A stretch of 64,000 bases of DNA from Peptoniphilus pacaensis (GCF_900088125.1 NZ_FLQT01000003.1:1053071-1117070); one strand, 5' to 3'. Shown: positions 53,458-62,623, counted from the first letter of the stretch. Notes: generated by a model not told the origin, from the sequence alone. Made by a program: numbers and translations.

Positions 53458-55350
53458 TTAGGCCTTGATGCGCTTGCCGTCTTTAAAGACGGTGATTTGC
53501 TCCCGGTCCATTTCTTCCAAGAGCTCCACTGCGTATTTCCGCGAGGTGTCCAGGGCGTTGCGGAAATCCCCGAGTTTCAGCTCGCCGGCCTCGTCGATCA
53601 TGGCGAGGGCCGTATCCACGGCCTTATCCCAGTAGTCCTTGTGGACATAGCCGGAAGGCAGGGCGATGAGGGCGCCGGTTTCCGTCATAAATTTTAAAAT
53701 CTGTTCGTATTTCTTGCCGATGCGCTTTAGATCGTCGCCTGTGGCGCCTTCGTAGCCGCCGCGCTTGGCGATGGTTTCCGCCGATTCCCACTGCTTTTCC
53801 TGTTCCGGGGTGAGGGTGGCGGTAAATCCCGTCTCTTCCACGCGCATGCCGTGGTCCACCAGGCGCTTTTGATCGTAGAAGGTGCGGATAAAGGCTTCGA
53901 TAAGTTTGTCGTCCTTGGCGTGTTCCGTCTCCGTCAGCTGTTGGCGAAAGGCCTGCTTGGGCATGCCCGTTTCCAGGGGAAATTCCTCGTGGTAGCGAGA
54001 CAGAATGGCACGTGCGCTTTCAAAGACGCCTTCGATGACGTCTTTGTGGGCGCAGATCTCGTCGGTGAGGGGCACCGCCGTCTTCTCCGCCAAGAGCTTT
54101 TCCATGGCCTCGTCCCAGCGGGTCTTTGTAAAGCCCAAGGACAGGGCGAGGGCGCGGTCGGTCAGGTAGCGGTAGCGGTTTTCAAGAAGGGCCAGAGCCA
54201 CGCGGATGGCATCGTCCGCCTCTTCTTTTTGCTTGAGCACCTCCACCACTTCGGGATCACGCCGCTTGTGGCGCTTGGGTCGAATCTCCAAGACCCGACC
54301 CCCGGCGATGCTGATCACCGGGGAGAAGAAGCGCAGCACGAAGGGATCGTCGGTGCGCAGGGGAATGGGCTCTTCCATGCGCAGCTGGCCGTAGGCTTTT
54401 TCGCCGGGATTCAACTCGTCGATGCCGAAAAGAATCATGCGGGCGATGACTTCGCCGCTGCCGTAGTTCATGTGAACGCGGGAAGAATTTTCCATGACTC
54501 GGTCCGTGGAGTCGAACATAGTGACGGCCACGTCCACCTGCTCCGTGACGGGAAGGGAGTCTTTCGGGGCGAGGACGTCGCCGATTTCGATATCGTCTTT
54601 TTTCAGGGTCAGATTCAGCGCCACCCGCTGTCCGCCGTAAGCGGCGTCCACGTCTTTGGAGTGGACCTGGATGGAACGGACGGCGGTTTCTTTCATGGCG
54701 GGGTAGAGCATGAGGAGGTCGCCTTTTTCGATGCAGCCTTCCACCAAGGTGCCGGTGATGACCGTGCCGTGGCCTGCCACGGAAAAGACCCGGTCGATGG
54801 GCAAACGGGCTAAGGCCTTTTCGTGATCCGGCTCCTCGCAGGTTTCCGCCATATCAAGGAGGGTTTCCTTTAACAAGTCGATGTTTTCACCGGTGTAGGC
54901 GGAGACGGGGATGAGGGGCGCATCTTCCAAAAAGCTTCCCTTCACCATGTCCTTCACCTCGTTTTCGATGAGGGGCACCAGTTCCTTGTCCACCAGGTCG
55001 ATTTTCGTGAGGACCACAATGCCTTTTTCCACGCCCAGGGCCTTGACGATTTCAAAGTGCTCCCGGGTTTGGGGCATAATGCCTTCTTCGGCGGACACCA
55101 GAAGCAGGACCAAGTCCACGCCGCCGATGCCGGTAAGCATGTTGTGGACGAATTTTTCGTGGCCGGGCACGTCGATAATGCCGATGTCCAGATCCCGATC
55201 GTTTTTCAGGGTGCTGTAGCCCGGGTTAATGGTAATGCCCCGCTTTTGTTCTTCCTTTAATGTATCCAGATCCACGCCGGTCATGGCCTTGAGCAAGGTG
55301 GTCTTGCCGTGGTCTACGTGGCCGGCGGTTCCGACGATGACGTTTTTCAT
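53458..55350 (-). CDS. selB: Selenocysteine-specific elongation factor SelB
   Basis: 630 aa. EF-Tu-like GTPase: G1 GHVDHGKT, G3 DVPGHEKFVHNM, G4 TKIDLV. Domains II-III follow, then C-terminal winged helices (~380-630; ALSLGFTKTRWDEAMEKLL, LGDFRNALDTSRKYAVELLEEMD) that bind the SECIS RNA. Delivers Sec-tRNA to UGA codons. It starts 4 bp after the selA stop, so they are co-translated. Needed for PrdB of set 2. Confidence 0.96.
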   Translation of the reverse strand: MKNVIVGTAGHVDHGKTTLLKAMTGVDLDTLKEEQKRGITINPGYSTLKNDRDLDIGIIDVPGHEKFVHNMLTGIGGVDLVLLLVSAEEGIMPQTREHFEIVKALGVEKGIVVLTKIDLVDKELVPLIENEVKDMVKGSFLEDAPLIPVSAYTGENIDLLKETLLDMAETCEEPDHEKALARLPIDRVFSVAGHGTVITGTLVEGCIEKGDLLMLYPAMKETAVRSIQVHSKDVDAAYGGQRVALNLTLKKDDIEIGDVLAPKDSLPVTEQVDVAVTMFDSTDRVMENSSRVHMNYGSGEVIARMILFGIDELNPGEKAYGQLRMEEPIPLRTDDPFVLRFFSPVISIAGGRVLEIRPKRHKRRDPEVVEVLKQKEEADDAIRVALALLENRYRYLTDRALALSLGFTKTRWDEAMEKLLAEKTAVPLTDEICAHKDVIEGVFESARAILSRYHEEFPLETGMPKQAFRQQLTETEHAKDDKLIEAFIRTFYDQKRLVDHGMRVEETGFTATLTPEQEKQWESAETIAKRGGYEGATGDDLKRIGKKYEQILKFMTETGALIALPSGYVHKDYWDKAVDTALAMIDEAGELKLGDFRNALDTSRKYAVELLEEMDREQITVFKDGKRIKA

Positions 55351-55354
55351 AAAA

Positions 55355-56752
55355 TCACCTCAGCTGTGAAAAGGCGTCCAAGATACGCGCCCGGTCTCCC
55401 TCCTGTAGGGTGCGGGGGTCGAGGAGCACGCGGTCTTTGGCGATGCGGGCGATAATGGGAATTTCCCAGTGGCGAAGGGCTTCTTCGATTTCCGCCGCAC
55501 TCTTTTCGGGATGGGCGAGGGAGGTGACGAAGGTGTCCAGGTATTCGCCGGGGCAGGAGCCGCCGCCGATTTGGCTGCGGTCGGCCTCCACCCTCGTGTC
55601 ATAGCCCATGGCCTTTAATTCCTCGGCCAGGGAAGCCGCTTCGGCTTTTATCGCCTCCACGGGCTTGGTAATCATGGCGAGGACGGGAATTTCTCTTCGC
55701 GCTGTCATGGGATTGCGGTAGCTTTCCATGGTGGCTTCCAGTGCGGCAAAACTCATTTTGTCCATGCGCACCACCCGCGCCAGGGGATGGCGCTTCATGC
55801 GGGCGATGTATTCCTTCTTGCCGATGGCGATCCCCGCTTGGGGCCCGCCTAAAAGCTTGTCGCCGCTGAAAAGCACCAGATCCGCGCCGGCCTTTAAGGC
55901 GTCGGAGACCGTGGGCTCGTCGATGCCCACGTCGCTCAATTCGTGCATGAGGCCGCTGCCTAAATCGTAGATAAAGGGCAGGCCCCGATCGTGGGCGATG
56001 TCCCGGAGCTCTTCCAGGCTCGGTTCTTCTGTAAAGCCCACGATTTTAAAATTGCTGCGGTGGACCTTTAAAATCGCCTGAGCGTCTTCCTCATCGGCGG
56101 CCCGCTCGTAGTCGTAGGCATGAACCTTGTTGGTGGTGCCGATCTCCATGAGTCGTGCGCCGGAAAGCTCGATGATTTCGGGCACGCGGAAGGAGCCGCC
56201 GATTTCCACCAGCTCGCCCCGGCTGACCACCACGCCGCCGCCGTCAGTTAAGGCACTGATGGCGAGGAGCACCGCCGAGGCGTTGTTGTTTACCACCATG
56301 GCATCTTCCGCACCGGTAATGTCTTTCACCAGCTCCTGTAAAATGCTGTGGCGACTGCCCCTTTTGCCGGCGTCGATGTCGTATTCCAAATTGGCGTAGG
56401 ATGCCGTGAGCTTATCGACATTATCGATGGCACGGCGACTTAAAAGGGAACGGCCCAGGTTCGTATGCAAAATGACGCCGGTTGCGTTAATGACCGGGCG
56501 CAACTTCGGCGTCATTTGCCGCTCAATTTGATTGTCGATCCGTCGATGGATTTCCTCCATAGACGCCAATGCGGCGCAGGTGGCCTCGTCTTCGGCAGCC
56601 TTAATATCTGAGCGAATGCCTTCCAATGCCAGCCTCACCGCATCTTTTAAGGCCACGGGATCTTTTTCCGAGGCCTTTAAACTTTCCAGGACGTCGTTGA
56701 CCTGAGGCAATTGCCGCAGGAACGTGGATTTTTCTTTCATGGTTAATTTCAT
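55355..56752 (-). CDS. selA: L-seryl-tRNA(Sec) selenium transferase SelA
   Basis: 465 aa. PLP enzyme converting Ser-tRNA-Sec to Sec-tRNA-Sec with selenophosphate. N-terminal tRNA-binding helices (LRQLPQVNDVLES), INATGVILHTNLGRSLLS, and the PLP-lysine motif LFSGDKLLGGPQAG. Start ATG with GGCGGAG 7 bases upstream, inside the end of the LysR gene. No selD (selenophosphate synthase) in the window. Confidence 0.96.
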   Translation of the reverse strand: MKLTMKEKSTFLRQLPQVNDVLESLKASEKDPVALKDAVRLALEGIRSDIKAAEDEATCAALASMEEIHRRIDNQIERQMTPKLRPVINATGVILHTNLGRSLLSRRAIDNVDKLTASYANLEYDIDAGKRGSRHSILQELVKDITGAEDAMVVNNNASAVLLAISALTDGGGVVVSRGELVEIGGSFRVPEIIELSGARLMEIGTTNKVHAYDYERAADEEDAQAILKVHRSNFKIVGFTEEPSLEELRDIAHDRGLPFIYDLGSGLMHELSDVGIDEPTVSDALKAGADLVLFSGDKLLGGPQAGIAIGKKEYIARMKRHPLARVVRMDKMSFAALEATMESYRNPMTARREIPVLAMITKPVEAIKAEAASLAEELKAMGYDTRVEADRSQIGGGSCPGEYLDTFVTSLAHPEKSAAEIEEALRHWEIPIIARIAKDRVLLDPRTLQEGDRARILDAFSQLR

Positions 56753-56755
56753 GGA

Positions 56756-57661
56756 TTACTCCGCCTTTTCATGGATGTATTGTTTGAACTCCTGTGCCGG
56801 AAGGGACAGGGCTGTGTTCTTATTCCATACCATATAAAAATCTCGCGTCATGTGCAACTCTTTAATTTTAAAAATTAAGTAATTTCTCGCCTCGTAATTT
56901 TCGTAGGCGGAGATTTTTGAAATGACGGAAATCCCCAAGCCGTACTCCACGCACTTTTTGATGGATTCGATGTGGGTGAGCAGGGCGCTCATGCCCCATT
57001 GGTAAGAGGAGTAGCCCAGCTTTTCCACTTCCTTTTCGAATTGGCGCCGCGTGGCGGAGCCTTCTTCCCGCCAAATAAAATTTTCGCCGATGATTTCCTT
57101 AATACTAATAGAAGTATCCTTTTTATGCATGGCCATGTATTTTTCGTTTTTCGGACAGATCAAGACCAAGGGATCCGTCAGCACCTTTTCCGAGCCCAGG
57201 GCGGCATTGGGTTTTTTTCCTAAAAAGCCCAAATCCCCTTGGCCGGCCAGCAAATTGTTTTCTACGATGTCGCTGTCCGACTGGTCGATGAAAAAGCGCA
57301 CGAAGGGATGCTCTTCGCGAAAGCCGAGCAAATGCCCGGGCAGCCAGGATTCGCCGATAACGGAAGAGACCTGCATAGATAAAACGCCGGCCACATCCTC
57401 CCGCACTTCCCTCTTTACTTCCCTTAAAGCTTCGTCCCGCGTGTTAATTAAATCCACGGCGTAGCTGTAAAGTTTTTTGCCTTCTTCCGTCAAAATGGCC
57501 TCGCCGCGATTGCGATTGATTAAAATCACGCCCAGTTCCTTTTCCAAACTGATGACGTGGGCGCTGATAGTCGGTTGCGTCAAAAAAGCCGCATCTGCCG
57601 CGCGCGAGAAACTCTTATATTTCACCACATTGACAAAAGCACTAATCTGTTTAAAATCCAT
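56756..57661 (-). CDS. LysR-family regulator in the selA-selB operon
   Basis: 301 aa. N-terminal winged HTH (MDFKQISAFVNVVKYKSFSR ... FLTQPTISAHVISLEKELG) and a periplasmic-binding-fold effector domain. First gene of an operon with selA and selB (3 bp to selA). A LysR type linked to selenium metabolism is known from other clostridia. Here it sits divergent from the prdA N-domain gene, so it could regulate sel and/or prd promoters; the effector is unknown. SD GGGAGGAATGT. Confidence 0.88.
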   Translation of the reverse strand: MDFKQISAFVNVVKYKSFSRAADAAFLTQPTISAHVISLEKELGVILINRNRGEAILTEEGKKLYSYAVDLINTRDEALREVKREVREDVAGVLSMQVSSVIGESWLPGHLLGFREEHPFVRFFIDQSDSDIVENNLLAGQGDLGFLGKKPNAALGSEKVLTDPLVLICPKNEKYMAMHKKDTSISIKEIIGENFIWREEGSATRRQFEKEVEKLGYSSYQWGMSALLTHIESIKKCVEYGLGISVISKISAYENYEARNYLIFKIKELHMTRDFYMVWNKNTALSLPAQEFKQYIHEKAE

Positions 57662-57982
57662 ACATTCCTCCCGGTCGTCTTATTGCCGTACCCTAGCCGG
57701 CCTGGATGATAAAATAGAAGACTGCAGCAAGTCTGATAAATTATCTATAAGCATATTTTATCACAGATTTTATTTTATAGTACCCTATCGTTATTTCGAA
57801 TAAGAGGATGATGCCTATAAATAATGTCTTTCGCCCTCGAGGAAAAGAAATGGGGAAGAAAGGCGAGCGCATGGGGATCGGAGAGATTTTGCAGGAAAGA
57901 AGAGGGAAAATAATTTTGGTTTTCCCGCATAATCTAAGGCAAAAATAAAGTATTTTAACAGATATTTCCGAAGGAATGCCGT
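57662..57982. other. Divergent intergenic region, LysR / prdA N-domain
   Basis: No gene is supported. The part next to the LysR start is AT-rich (ttatctataagcatatttta) and suits a promoter or LysR site, but I cannot place a convincing T-N11-A operator. Confidence 0.4.
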
Positions 57983-58011
57983 TTGACCTCTTTTTTTAAA
58001 GTTGCTATAAT
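57983..58011 (+). promoter_or_regulatory. Promoter of the prdA N-domain gene
   Basis: TTGACC (57983-57988), 17 bp, TATAAT (58006-58011). Shares TTGCTATAATCA with the prdC promoter. The ~83-nt leader contains the hairpins TTCCG-GT-CGGAA and GGGC/GCCC. Confidence 0.85.
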
Positions 58012-58100
58012 CAATTCGACGACAGGAAAAACTTCCTTTCCGGTCGGAACTGTTTGAGAGCGGGCTATGTCGGCCCAAGGAAATAATGAAGGAGGCAACT

Positions 58101-58520
58101 ATGTCTATTACTCAAGAAACTGCAATGCAACACAAAGATGATCCGGCGGTAACCTGCTGCCGTTTCGAAGCCGGCGCACTGGTCGAAGCTTCCATCTTGG
58201 AAGACCCGGGCATTTTCCCCGACTTGGAAGACTCCGGTCTTTTGGAAATCACCGACGAAACCTTAACCATCGGCGAAGTCCTCGGCGCAAAATTAAAAGA
58301 AACCGTCGACTCCCTCACCCCCTTGACCAAGGATCTCTTGGAAGATCTTCCTGAACCCGGTGCGGCAGAAGAAGCGGAAGTCGTCGATGAAGACGATGCA
58401 CCGGCCGCTATGGAAATTACCCCGGTTCCCGCAGGGGCACAACCCGTGGTTACCGGCTATGCCACATTAAAGATCGCCAAAGGCGAAAACATCGAAATCT
58501 CCTTCCCGGTTTACGGTTGA
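58101..58520 (+). CDS. Free-standing PrdA N-terminal domain
   Basis: 139 aa from ATG 58101 (TGAAGGAGGCAACT). Matches residues 1-~142 of PrdA2 closely (MSITQETAMQHKDDPAVTCC versus MSITKETAMQHKNDPAVTCC; YATLKIAKGENIEISFPV), then stops at YG where PrdA2 continues. It has a strong promoter and RBS. Differences from prdA2 are largely at third codon positions, which points to a maintained gene rather than fresh debris. Lacks the pyruvoyl module. A truncated pseudogene remains possible. Confidence 0.72.
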   Translation: MSITQETAMQHKDDPAVTCCRFEAGALVEASILEDPGIFPDLEDSGLLEITDETLTIGEVLGAKLKETVDSLTPLTKDLLEDLPEPGAAEEAEVVDEDDAPAAMEITPVPAGAQPVVTGYATLKIAKGENIEISFPVYG

Positions 58521-58706
58521 TTCAATATCAGAGCGAATAGATCAAATTTGTGAGCTGATTTATTTACCTATAGAAACGGCTATAGAAAAATCAGGCGCAA
58601 TATTGACGAAGCCTATACCGGTCGACGAGTTATCGAAAATAGGTTTTTACAGGAAAATAATTTTCTAACAAAGTCGATGAATAGGCGTGTTAAAGAATTA
58701 ATTAGG

Positions 58707-58747
58707 AAAAAACAGGAAAATGCACCCTCTGCCTTTCCTGTTTTTTT
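58707..58747 (+). terminator. Terminator between the N-domain gene and prdA2
   Basis: A 13-bp perfect stem AAAAAACAGGAAA / TTTCCTGTTTTTT. The stretch 58521-58706 holds no recognisable gene; it has two tatagaaa direct repeats. Confidence 0.9.
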
Positions 58748-58796
58748 ATTTGTCAAATTCAAGATTATCCAGCCGGATTTTTGTGATTTCGGCGAT

Positions 58797-58824
58797 TTGA
58801 CCTGGAATCGAATTGTGATATAAT
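58797..58824 (+). promoter_or_regulatory. Promoter of the prdA2 operon
   Basis: TTGACC (58797-58802), 16 bp, TATAAT (58819-58824) with extended TGA before it. Leader ~115 nt. Confidence 0.75.
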
Positions 58825-58946
58825 TGTGTCAGAACGATGGGTTACCATGAATATGGTTTTGAAACACACGTTTAGGATGGAAATTGTTCGATCCGACATA
58901 GATGCAAGCCTCTTGCATCTCGAACAGTTCACAAAGGAGGAAGAAT

Positions 58947-60830
58947 ATGTCTATTACCAAAGAAACGGCAATGCAGCATAAAAATGATCCTGCTGTAACC
59001 TGTTGCCGATTCGAAGCCGGTGAAGTTATCGAGCCTTCTATCTTAGAAGACCCCGCTATCTTTCCCGACCTGGAAGACACCGGTCTTTTGGAAATCACCG
59101 ATGAAACTTTGACCATTGGCGAAGTTCTCGGTGGCAAATTGAAAGCAACCGTTGATTCCCTTACTCCCTTAACCAAGGATCTCGTAGAAGATCTTCCGGT
59201 ACAAGGAGCAGAAGAAGCAGAAGCAGAAGCTGAAGAAGCAGCAGCACCCGTAGCAGCAGCTGCCCCTGTAGCACAAGCAGCACCGGCTGTCGGTGGCGTA
59301 GCTACTATTAAGATCGCCAAAGGCGAAAACATCGAAGTCAGCTTCCCCGTTATCGCAGGCGCAGGCCAAGCTCCCGCACAAGCAGCAGGTGTTGCTCAAG
59401 GCGTTGCAGCAGGCGCACCCGTAGCAGCTGACGAATTCGTCGAAGGTGAAACCCACGAAATTCGTCACTTAAGAAAAGATTACTACAAGATCGAAAAGGT
59501 AGAAAGAGGTCCCGAAACCAAGTTTGACGGAACCACCCTCTACATTCGCGAAGGCATCGAACAAGAAGTTATCGATTCTCAAGAATTGGTTAAAGACTTT
59601 AAGATCGACATCATTACGCCCGACCGTTACGATGAATATTCCGAAACCATCATGGACGTACAACCTATCGCTACGAAAGAAGAAGGCGAATTAGGTTCCG
59701 GCGTGACTCGCGTTCTCGACGGCGTCATCATGATGTTGACCGGTACCGACGAAGGTGGCGTACAAATCGGTGAATTCGGTTCTTCCGAAGGTGAAATGGA
59801 CAGAAACATTATGTTCAACCGCCCCGGCAGCCCGGATAAAGGCGAAATCTTCGTTAAGTGCCAAGTTACCATTCAAGCAAAGACCAACATGGAACGTCGT
59901 GGACCCATGGCCGCTCACCACGCAGCTGACCACATGACCGACGAAATCCGTAATGCCCTGAAAGAATACGAAGCAACTCCCGTTCGCTCCGAAGAATTCT
60001 CTCACGTCAGAAAAGAAGGCCGTAAAAAAGTTCTCCTTATTAAGGAAATCATGGGCCAAGGCGCAATGCACGACAACTTGTTGCTCCCCGTAGAACCCTG
60101 TGGTTGGTTAGGCGGTAAGCCCAACGTCGACTTGGGTAACCTTCCGATCATGCTGTCTCCCCTCGAAATCCTCGACGGCGGTGTTCACGCATTAACCTGT
60201 ATCGGGCCGGCATCCAAGGAAATGTCCAGACACTACTTCAGAGAACCCTTGGTACTCGAAGCATTGGCTGACGACGAAATCGACGTATTAGGCGTATTGC
60301 TCGTCGGCTCGCCGCAAGCAAACACCGAAAAATTCTATGTATCCAAACGCCTCGGTATGACCGTTGAAGCCATTAACCCGGACGGTGTTATCATCACCAC
60401 CGAAGGTTTCGGTAACAACCACATCGACTTCGGTTCTCACCACGAACAAGTCGGTATGCGCGGCATCCCCGTCGTAGGTATGTCCTTCTGTGCCGTACAA
60501 GGTGCTTTGGTAACCGGTAACGAATACATGGTTGCTATGGTCGATAACAACAAGTCCAGACAAGGTATTGAAAACGAAATTCTCGAAAACAACACCCTCT
60601 GTCAAGAAGACGCCATCCGCGCATTGGCTATGTTGAAGAACCAAATGGCAGGCGAAGAAATTAAGGCTCCAGAACGTAAATGGAACCCGAACGTTAAGCT
60701 CAACAACGTTGACTTAATTAAGGAACAAACCGGCCGTGAATTTGAACTGTTAGATAACGAAACTGTCTTGAAGATGAGCAAGAAGCGTCGTGAAATCTAC
60801 GAAAAGGACGAAGCAGGAGAAGACGAATAA
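58947..60830 (+). CDS. prdA: D-proline reductase proprotein PrdA, set 2
   Basis: 627 aa from ATG 58947 (AAAGGAGGAAGAAT). N-terminal domain (DPAVTCCRFEAG), Ala/Glu/Val linker (~88-115), a GENIEVSFPV segment, PrdD-like region (~175-416), and self-cleavage site H-A-L-T|C418-I-G-P. Cleavage at Cys418 gives the pyruvoyl-containing small subunit; C. sticklandii PrdA is processed at an equivalent Cys. Partner of the selenoprotein PrdB 290 bp downstream. Likely highly expressed from its codon use. Confidence 0.96.
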   Translation: MSITKETAMQHKNDPAVTCCRFEAGEVIEPSILEDPAIFPDLEDTGLLEITDETLTIGEVLGGKLKATVDSLTPLTKDLVEDLPVQGAEEAEAEAEEAAAPVAAAAPVAQAAPAVGGVATIKIAKGENIEVSFPVIAGAGQAPAQAAGVAQGVAAGAPVAADEFVEGETHEIRHLRKDYYKIEKVERGPETKFDGTTLYIREGIEQEVIDSQELVKDFKIDIITPDRYDEYSETIMDVQPIATKEEGELGSGVTRVLDGVIMMLTGTDEGGVQIGEFGSSEGEMDRNIMFNRPGSPDKGEIFVKCQVTIQAKTNMERRGPMAAHHAADHMTDEIRNALKEYEATPVRSEEFSHVRKEGRKKVLLIKEIMGQGAMHDNLLLPVEPCGWLGGKPNVDLGNLPIMLSPLEILDGGVHALTCIGPASKEMSRHYFREPLVLEALADDEIDVLGVLLVGSPQANTEKFYVSKRLGMTVEAINPDGVIITTEGFGNNHIDFGSHHEQVGMRGIPVVGMSFCAVQGALVTGNEYMVAMVDNNKSRQGIENEILENNTLCQEDAIRALAMLKNQMAGEEIKAPERKWNPNVKLNNVDLIKEQTGREFELLDNETVLKMSKKRREIYEKDEAGEDE

Positions 60831-60833
60831 TCA

Positions 60834-61097
60834 ATGGAAAAGCTTAGGTATATTTCTACGGAAACGTATTTAGAAGGCATAATTGTTCACTTGACCGACG
60901 TCGCGGTTACGATCGATTTCAAAGGCCGGATGGGTCAGTTGAAGGTACCCCTTCGCTATATCATTTCCGACGATCCGCTTCAAGAAGGAATGGAAGTCGG
61001 TTTGATGATGACCATTCCCGAAGTCATTAACCCTGAAGTTAATGAAGGATATAAACGAAATATCGAGCTTAGACGTGAAAGAGGTCTTCTGGACTGA
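60834..61097 (+). CDS. Proline reductase-associated small protein, single unit
   Basis: 87 aa, 3 bp after prdA2, the same position as the 141-aa protein in set 1, to whose C-terminal half it aligns (LEGIIVHLTDVAVTIDF ... VPLRYIISDDPLQEG). Beta-rich. Conserved location between prdA and prdB in both sets suggests a role in PrdA-PrdB assembly or maturation (inference). Confidence 0.78.
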   Translation: MEKLRYISTETYLEGIIVHLTDVAVTIDFKGRMGQLKVPLRYIISDDPLQEGMEVGLMMTIPEVINPEVNEGYKRNIELRRERGLLD

Positions 61098-61119
61098 GTT
61101 TCTTTAAGGAGGAAAGAGA

Positions 61120-61845
61120 ATGAAGCTTACAACCGTAAAAGGCTTGCAATCTGAAATCTTCGTTCCCATTACCCCGGATCCTGTATGGGCCCCGGTTAAG
61201 AAGGAATTGAAAGATATGCGAGTCGCTATTGCGAGTGCTGCGGGTATTCACTTAGTTAGCCAAGAACGGTTTAACTTAGCAGGTGACACGACTTATCGTG
61301 AAATCCCCGGCGACGCACAAGACGACGAGTTAATGGTATCCCACGGTGGTTACGACAACTCGGACGTAAACAAAGACATCAACTGTATGTTCCCCATCGA
61401 CCGTTTGAGAGAACTCGCCGATGAAGGATTTATTAAAGAAGTAGCACCCTTCCACTACGGATTCATGGGCGGCGGCGGCGACCAAGACGCCTTTACCCAC
61501 AGAACCGGTCCGGAAATTGCTAAGAAACTGAATGAGGAAAACGTCGATGCAGTTATCCTCACCGGTGGCTGAGGTACCTGTCACCGCACCGCGACGATTG
61601 TTCAACGTGCGATAGAGGAATCGGGTATTCCTACCATCTTGATCGCTGCATTACCTCCGGTTGTCCGTCAAAACGGATCCCCGCGTGCCGTTGCTCCTCG
61701 TGTACCGATGGGCGCTAACGCAGGTGAACCCCACAATGTCGAAATGCAAACGGGCATTTTGAAGGCAACCTTAGAAGAACTCGTGAAAATTCCCAGCGCA
61801 GGTAAAATTGTTCCCCTGCCCTTCGAATATATTGCTCACGTATAA
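61120..61845 (+). CDS. prdB: D-proline reductase selenoprotein PrdB (UGA = Sec151)
   Basis: 241 aa read through an in-frame TGA at 61570-61572. The reading frame continues without another stop to 61845 and keeps homology to the Cys-type PrdB throughout. Motif T-G-G-U151-G-T-C154-H-R. The SD is AAGGAGGAAAGAG. The selenol attacks the alpha C-N region of D-proline bound to the PrdA pyruvoyl group, giving 5-aminovalerate. A SECIS candidate downstream (CGCAC 61585-61589 / GTGCG 61607-61611) is weak. selA, selB and tRNA-Sec nearby support readthrough. Confidence 0.97.
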
Positions 61846-61864
61846 AATCCAGTAGGGGGATAGT

Positions 61865-62608
61865 ATGGAAGATATTCAAAAACGACGTTTGGTTATCCGT
61901 GCATTTCACGCAACCGATGTACAGTTCGGTGAAAAGCCGTCCTTTGTGCAGGGCGTACTGACCGTACCCCAGGAAACCCATAATCAAAGCGACCTGGTCG
62001 TAAAATCCACGGTGTCCATTCTCAAACCACACGAACACGATGTGGAAGTGAACAGTATCATGGATATTATCCCTATGTCTACAAAAGTACTTGGCAAACT
62101 CGGTGATGGTGTCACGCACACCTTTACCGGTTGCTATGTACTCCTTACCGGTGTCGACGAAGACGGTCGCCAAATCGGGGAATTCGGATCCAGCGAAGGT
62201 AATCTGCAAGAGCAGCTCTACCTCGGTAGACGCGGAACCCCCGGAGAAGACGACTTCATCATTCACATCGACGTCCTGGTCAAAGGCGGCCAACCCTTTA
62301 GCCGCGAACTTGCGAATGCAGCCTTCCAAGTAGCCGAGGACTATATTGCGAAAGTTCGTAAAATGATGAAGGACTTAAACGGCGGCAAAGCCGACGAATC
62401 ACATGATTACTATGATATCGAACGCAAAGACGGACTGAAGGTCGTGCTCTTGAAACAAGTGGCCGGCCAAGGCGCCATGTACGACAATATGATCTTCCCC
62501 TCGGAGCCCTCCGGTTTCGACGGACTTTCGGTCATTGATATGTACAATATGCCTGTCTATCTGACGCCGAACGAATATCGAGACGGTGCCATTCGCGCAC
62601 TGGTATAA
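61865..62608 (+). CDS. prdD: Proline reductase accessory protein PrdD
   Basis: 247 aa, 19 bp after prdB. Similar to the PrdA region before the cleavage site (VLGKLGDGVTHTFTGCYVLLTGVDEDG, in part LTGVDEDGRQIGEFGSSEG; VLLKQVAGQGAMYDN). It ends NEYRDGAIRALV, just where PrdA would be cut (RDGVHALT|C). So PrdD and PrdE are separate equivalents of the two PrdA fragments. PrdD function unproven. SD AGGGGGATAGT. Confidence 0.93.
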   Translation: MEDIQKRRLVIRAFHATDVQFGEKPSFVQGVLTVPQETHNQSDLVVKSTVSILKPHEHDVEVNSIMDIIPMSTKVLGKLGDGVTHTFTGCYVLLTGVDEDGRQIGEFGSSEGNLQEQLYLGRRGTPGEDDFIIHIDVLVKGGQPFSRELANAAFQVAEDYIAKVRKMMKDLNGGKADESHDYYDIERKDGLKVVLLKQVAGQGAMYDNMIFPSEPSGFDGLSVIDMYNMPVYLTPNEYRDGAIRALV

Positions 62609-62623
62609 AAATAAAATATAAGG

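Noticed and set aside
53851-54813. Plus-strand ORF of 320 codons
   Set aside because: Shadow of selB on the opposite strand.
61120-61572. prdB of set 2 as a pseudogene with a premature stop
   Set aside because: The TGA falls at the known Sec position, the frame continues, and selA, selB and tRNA-Sec are adjacent.
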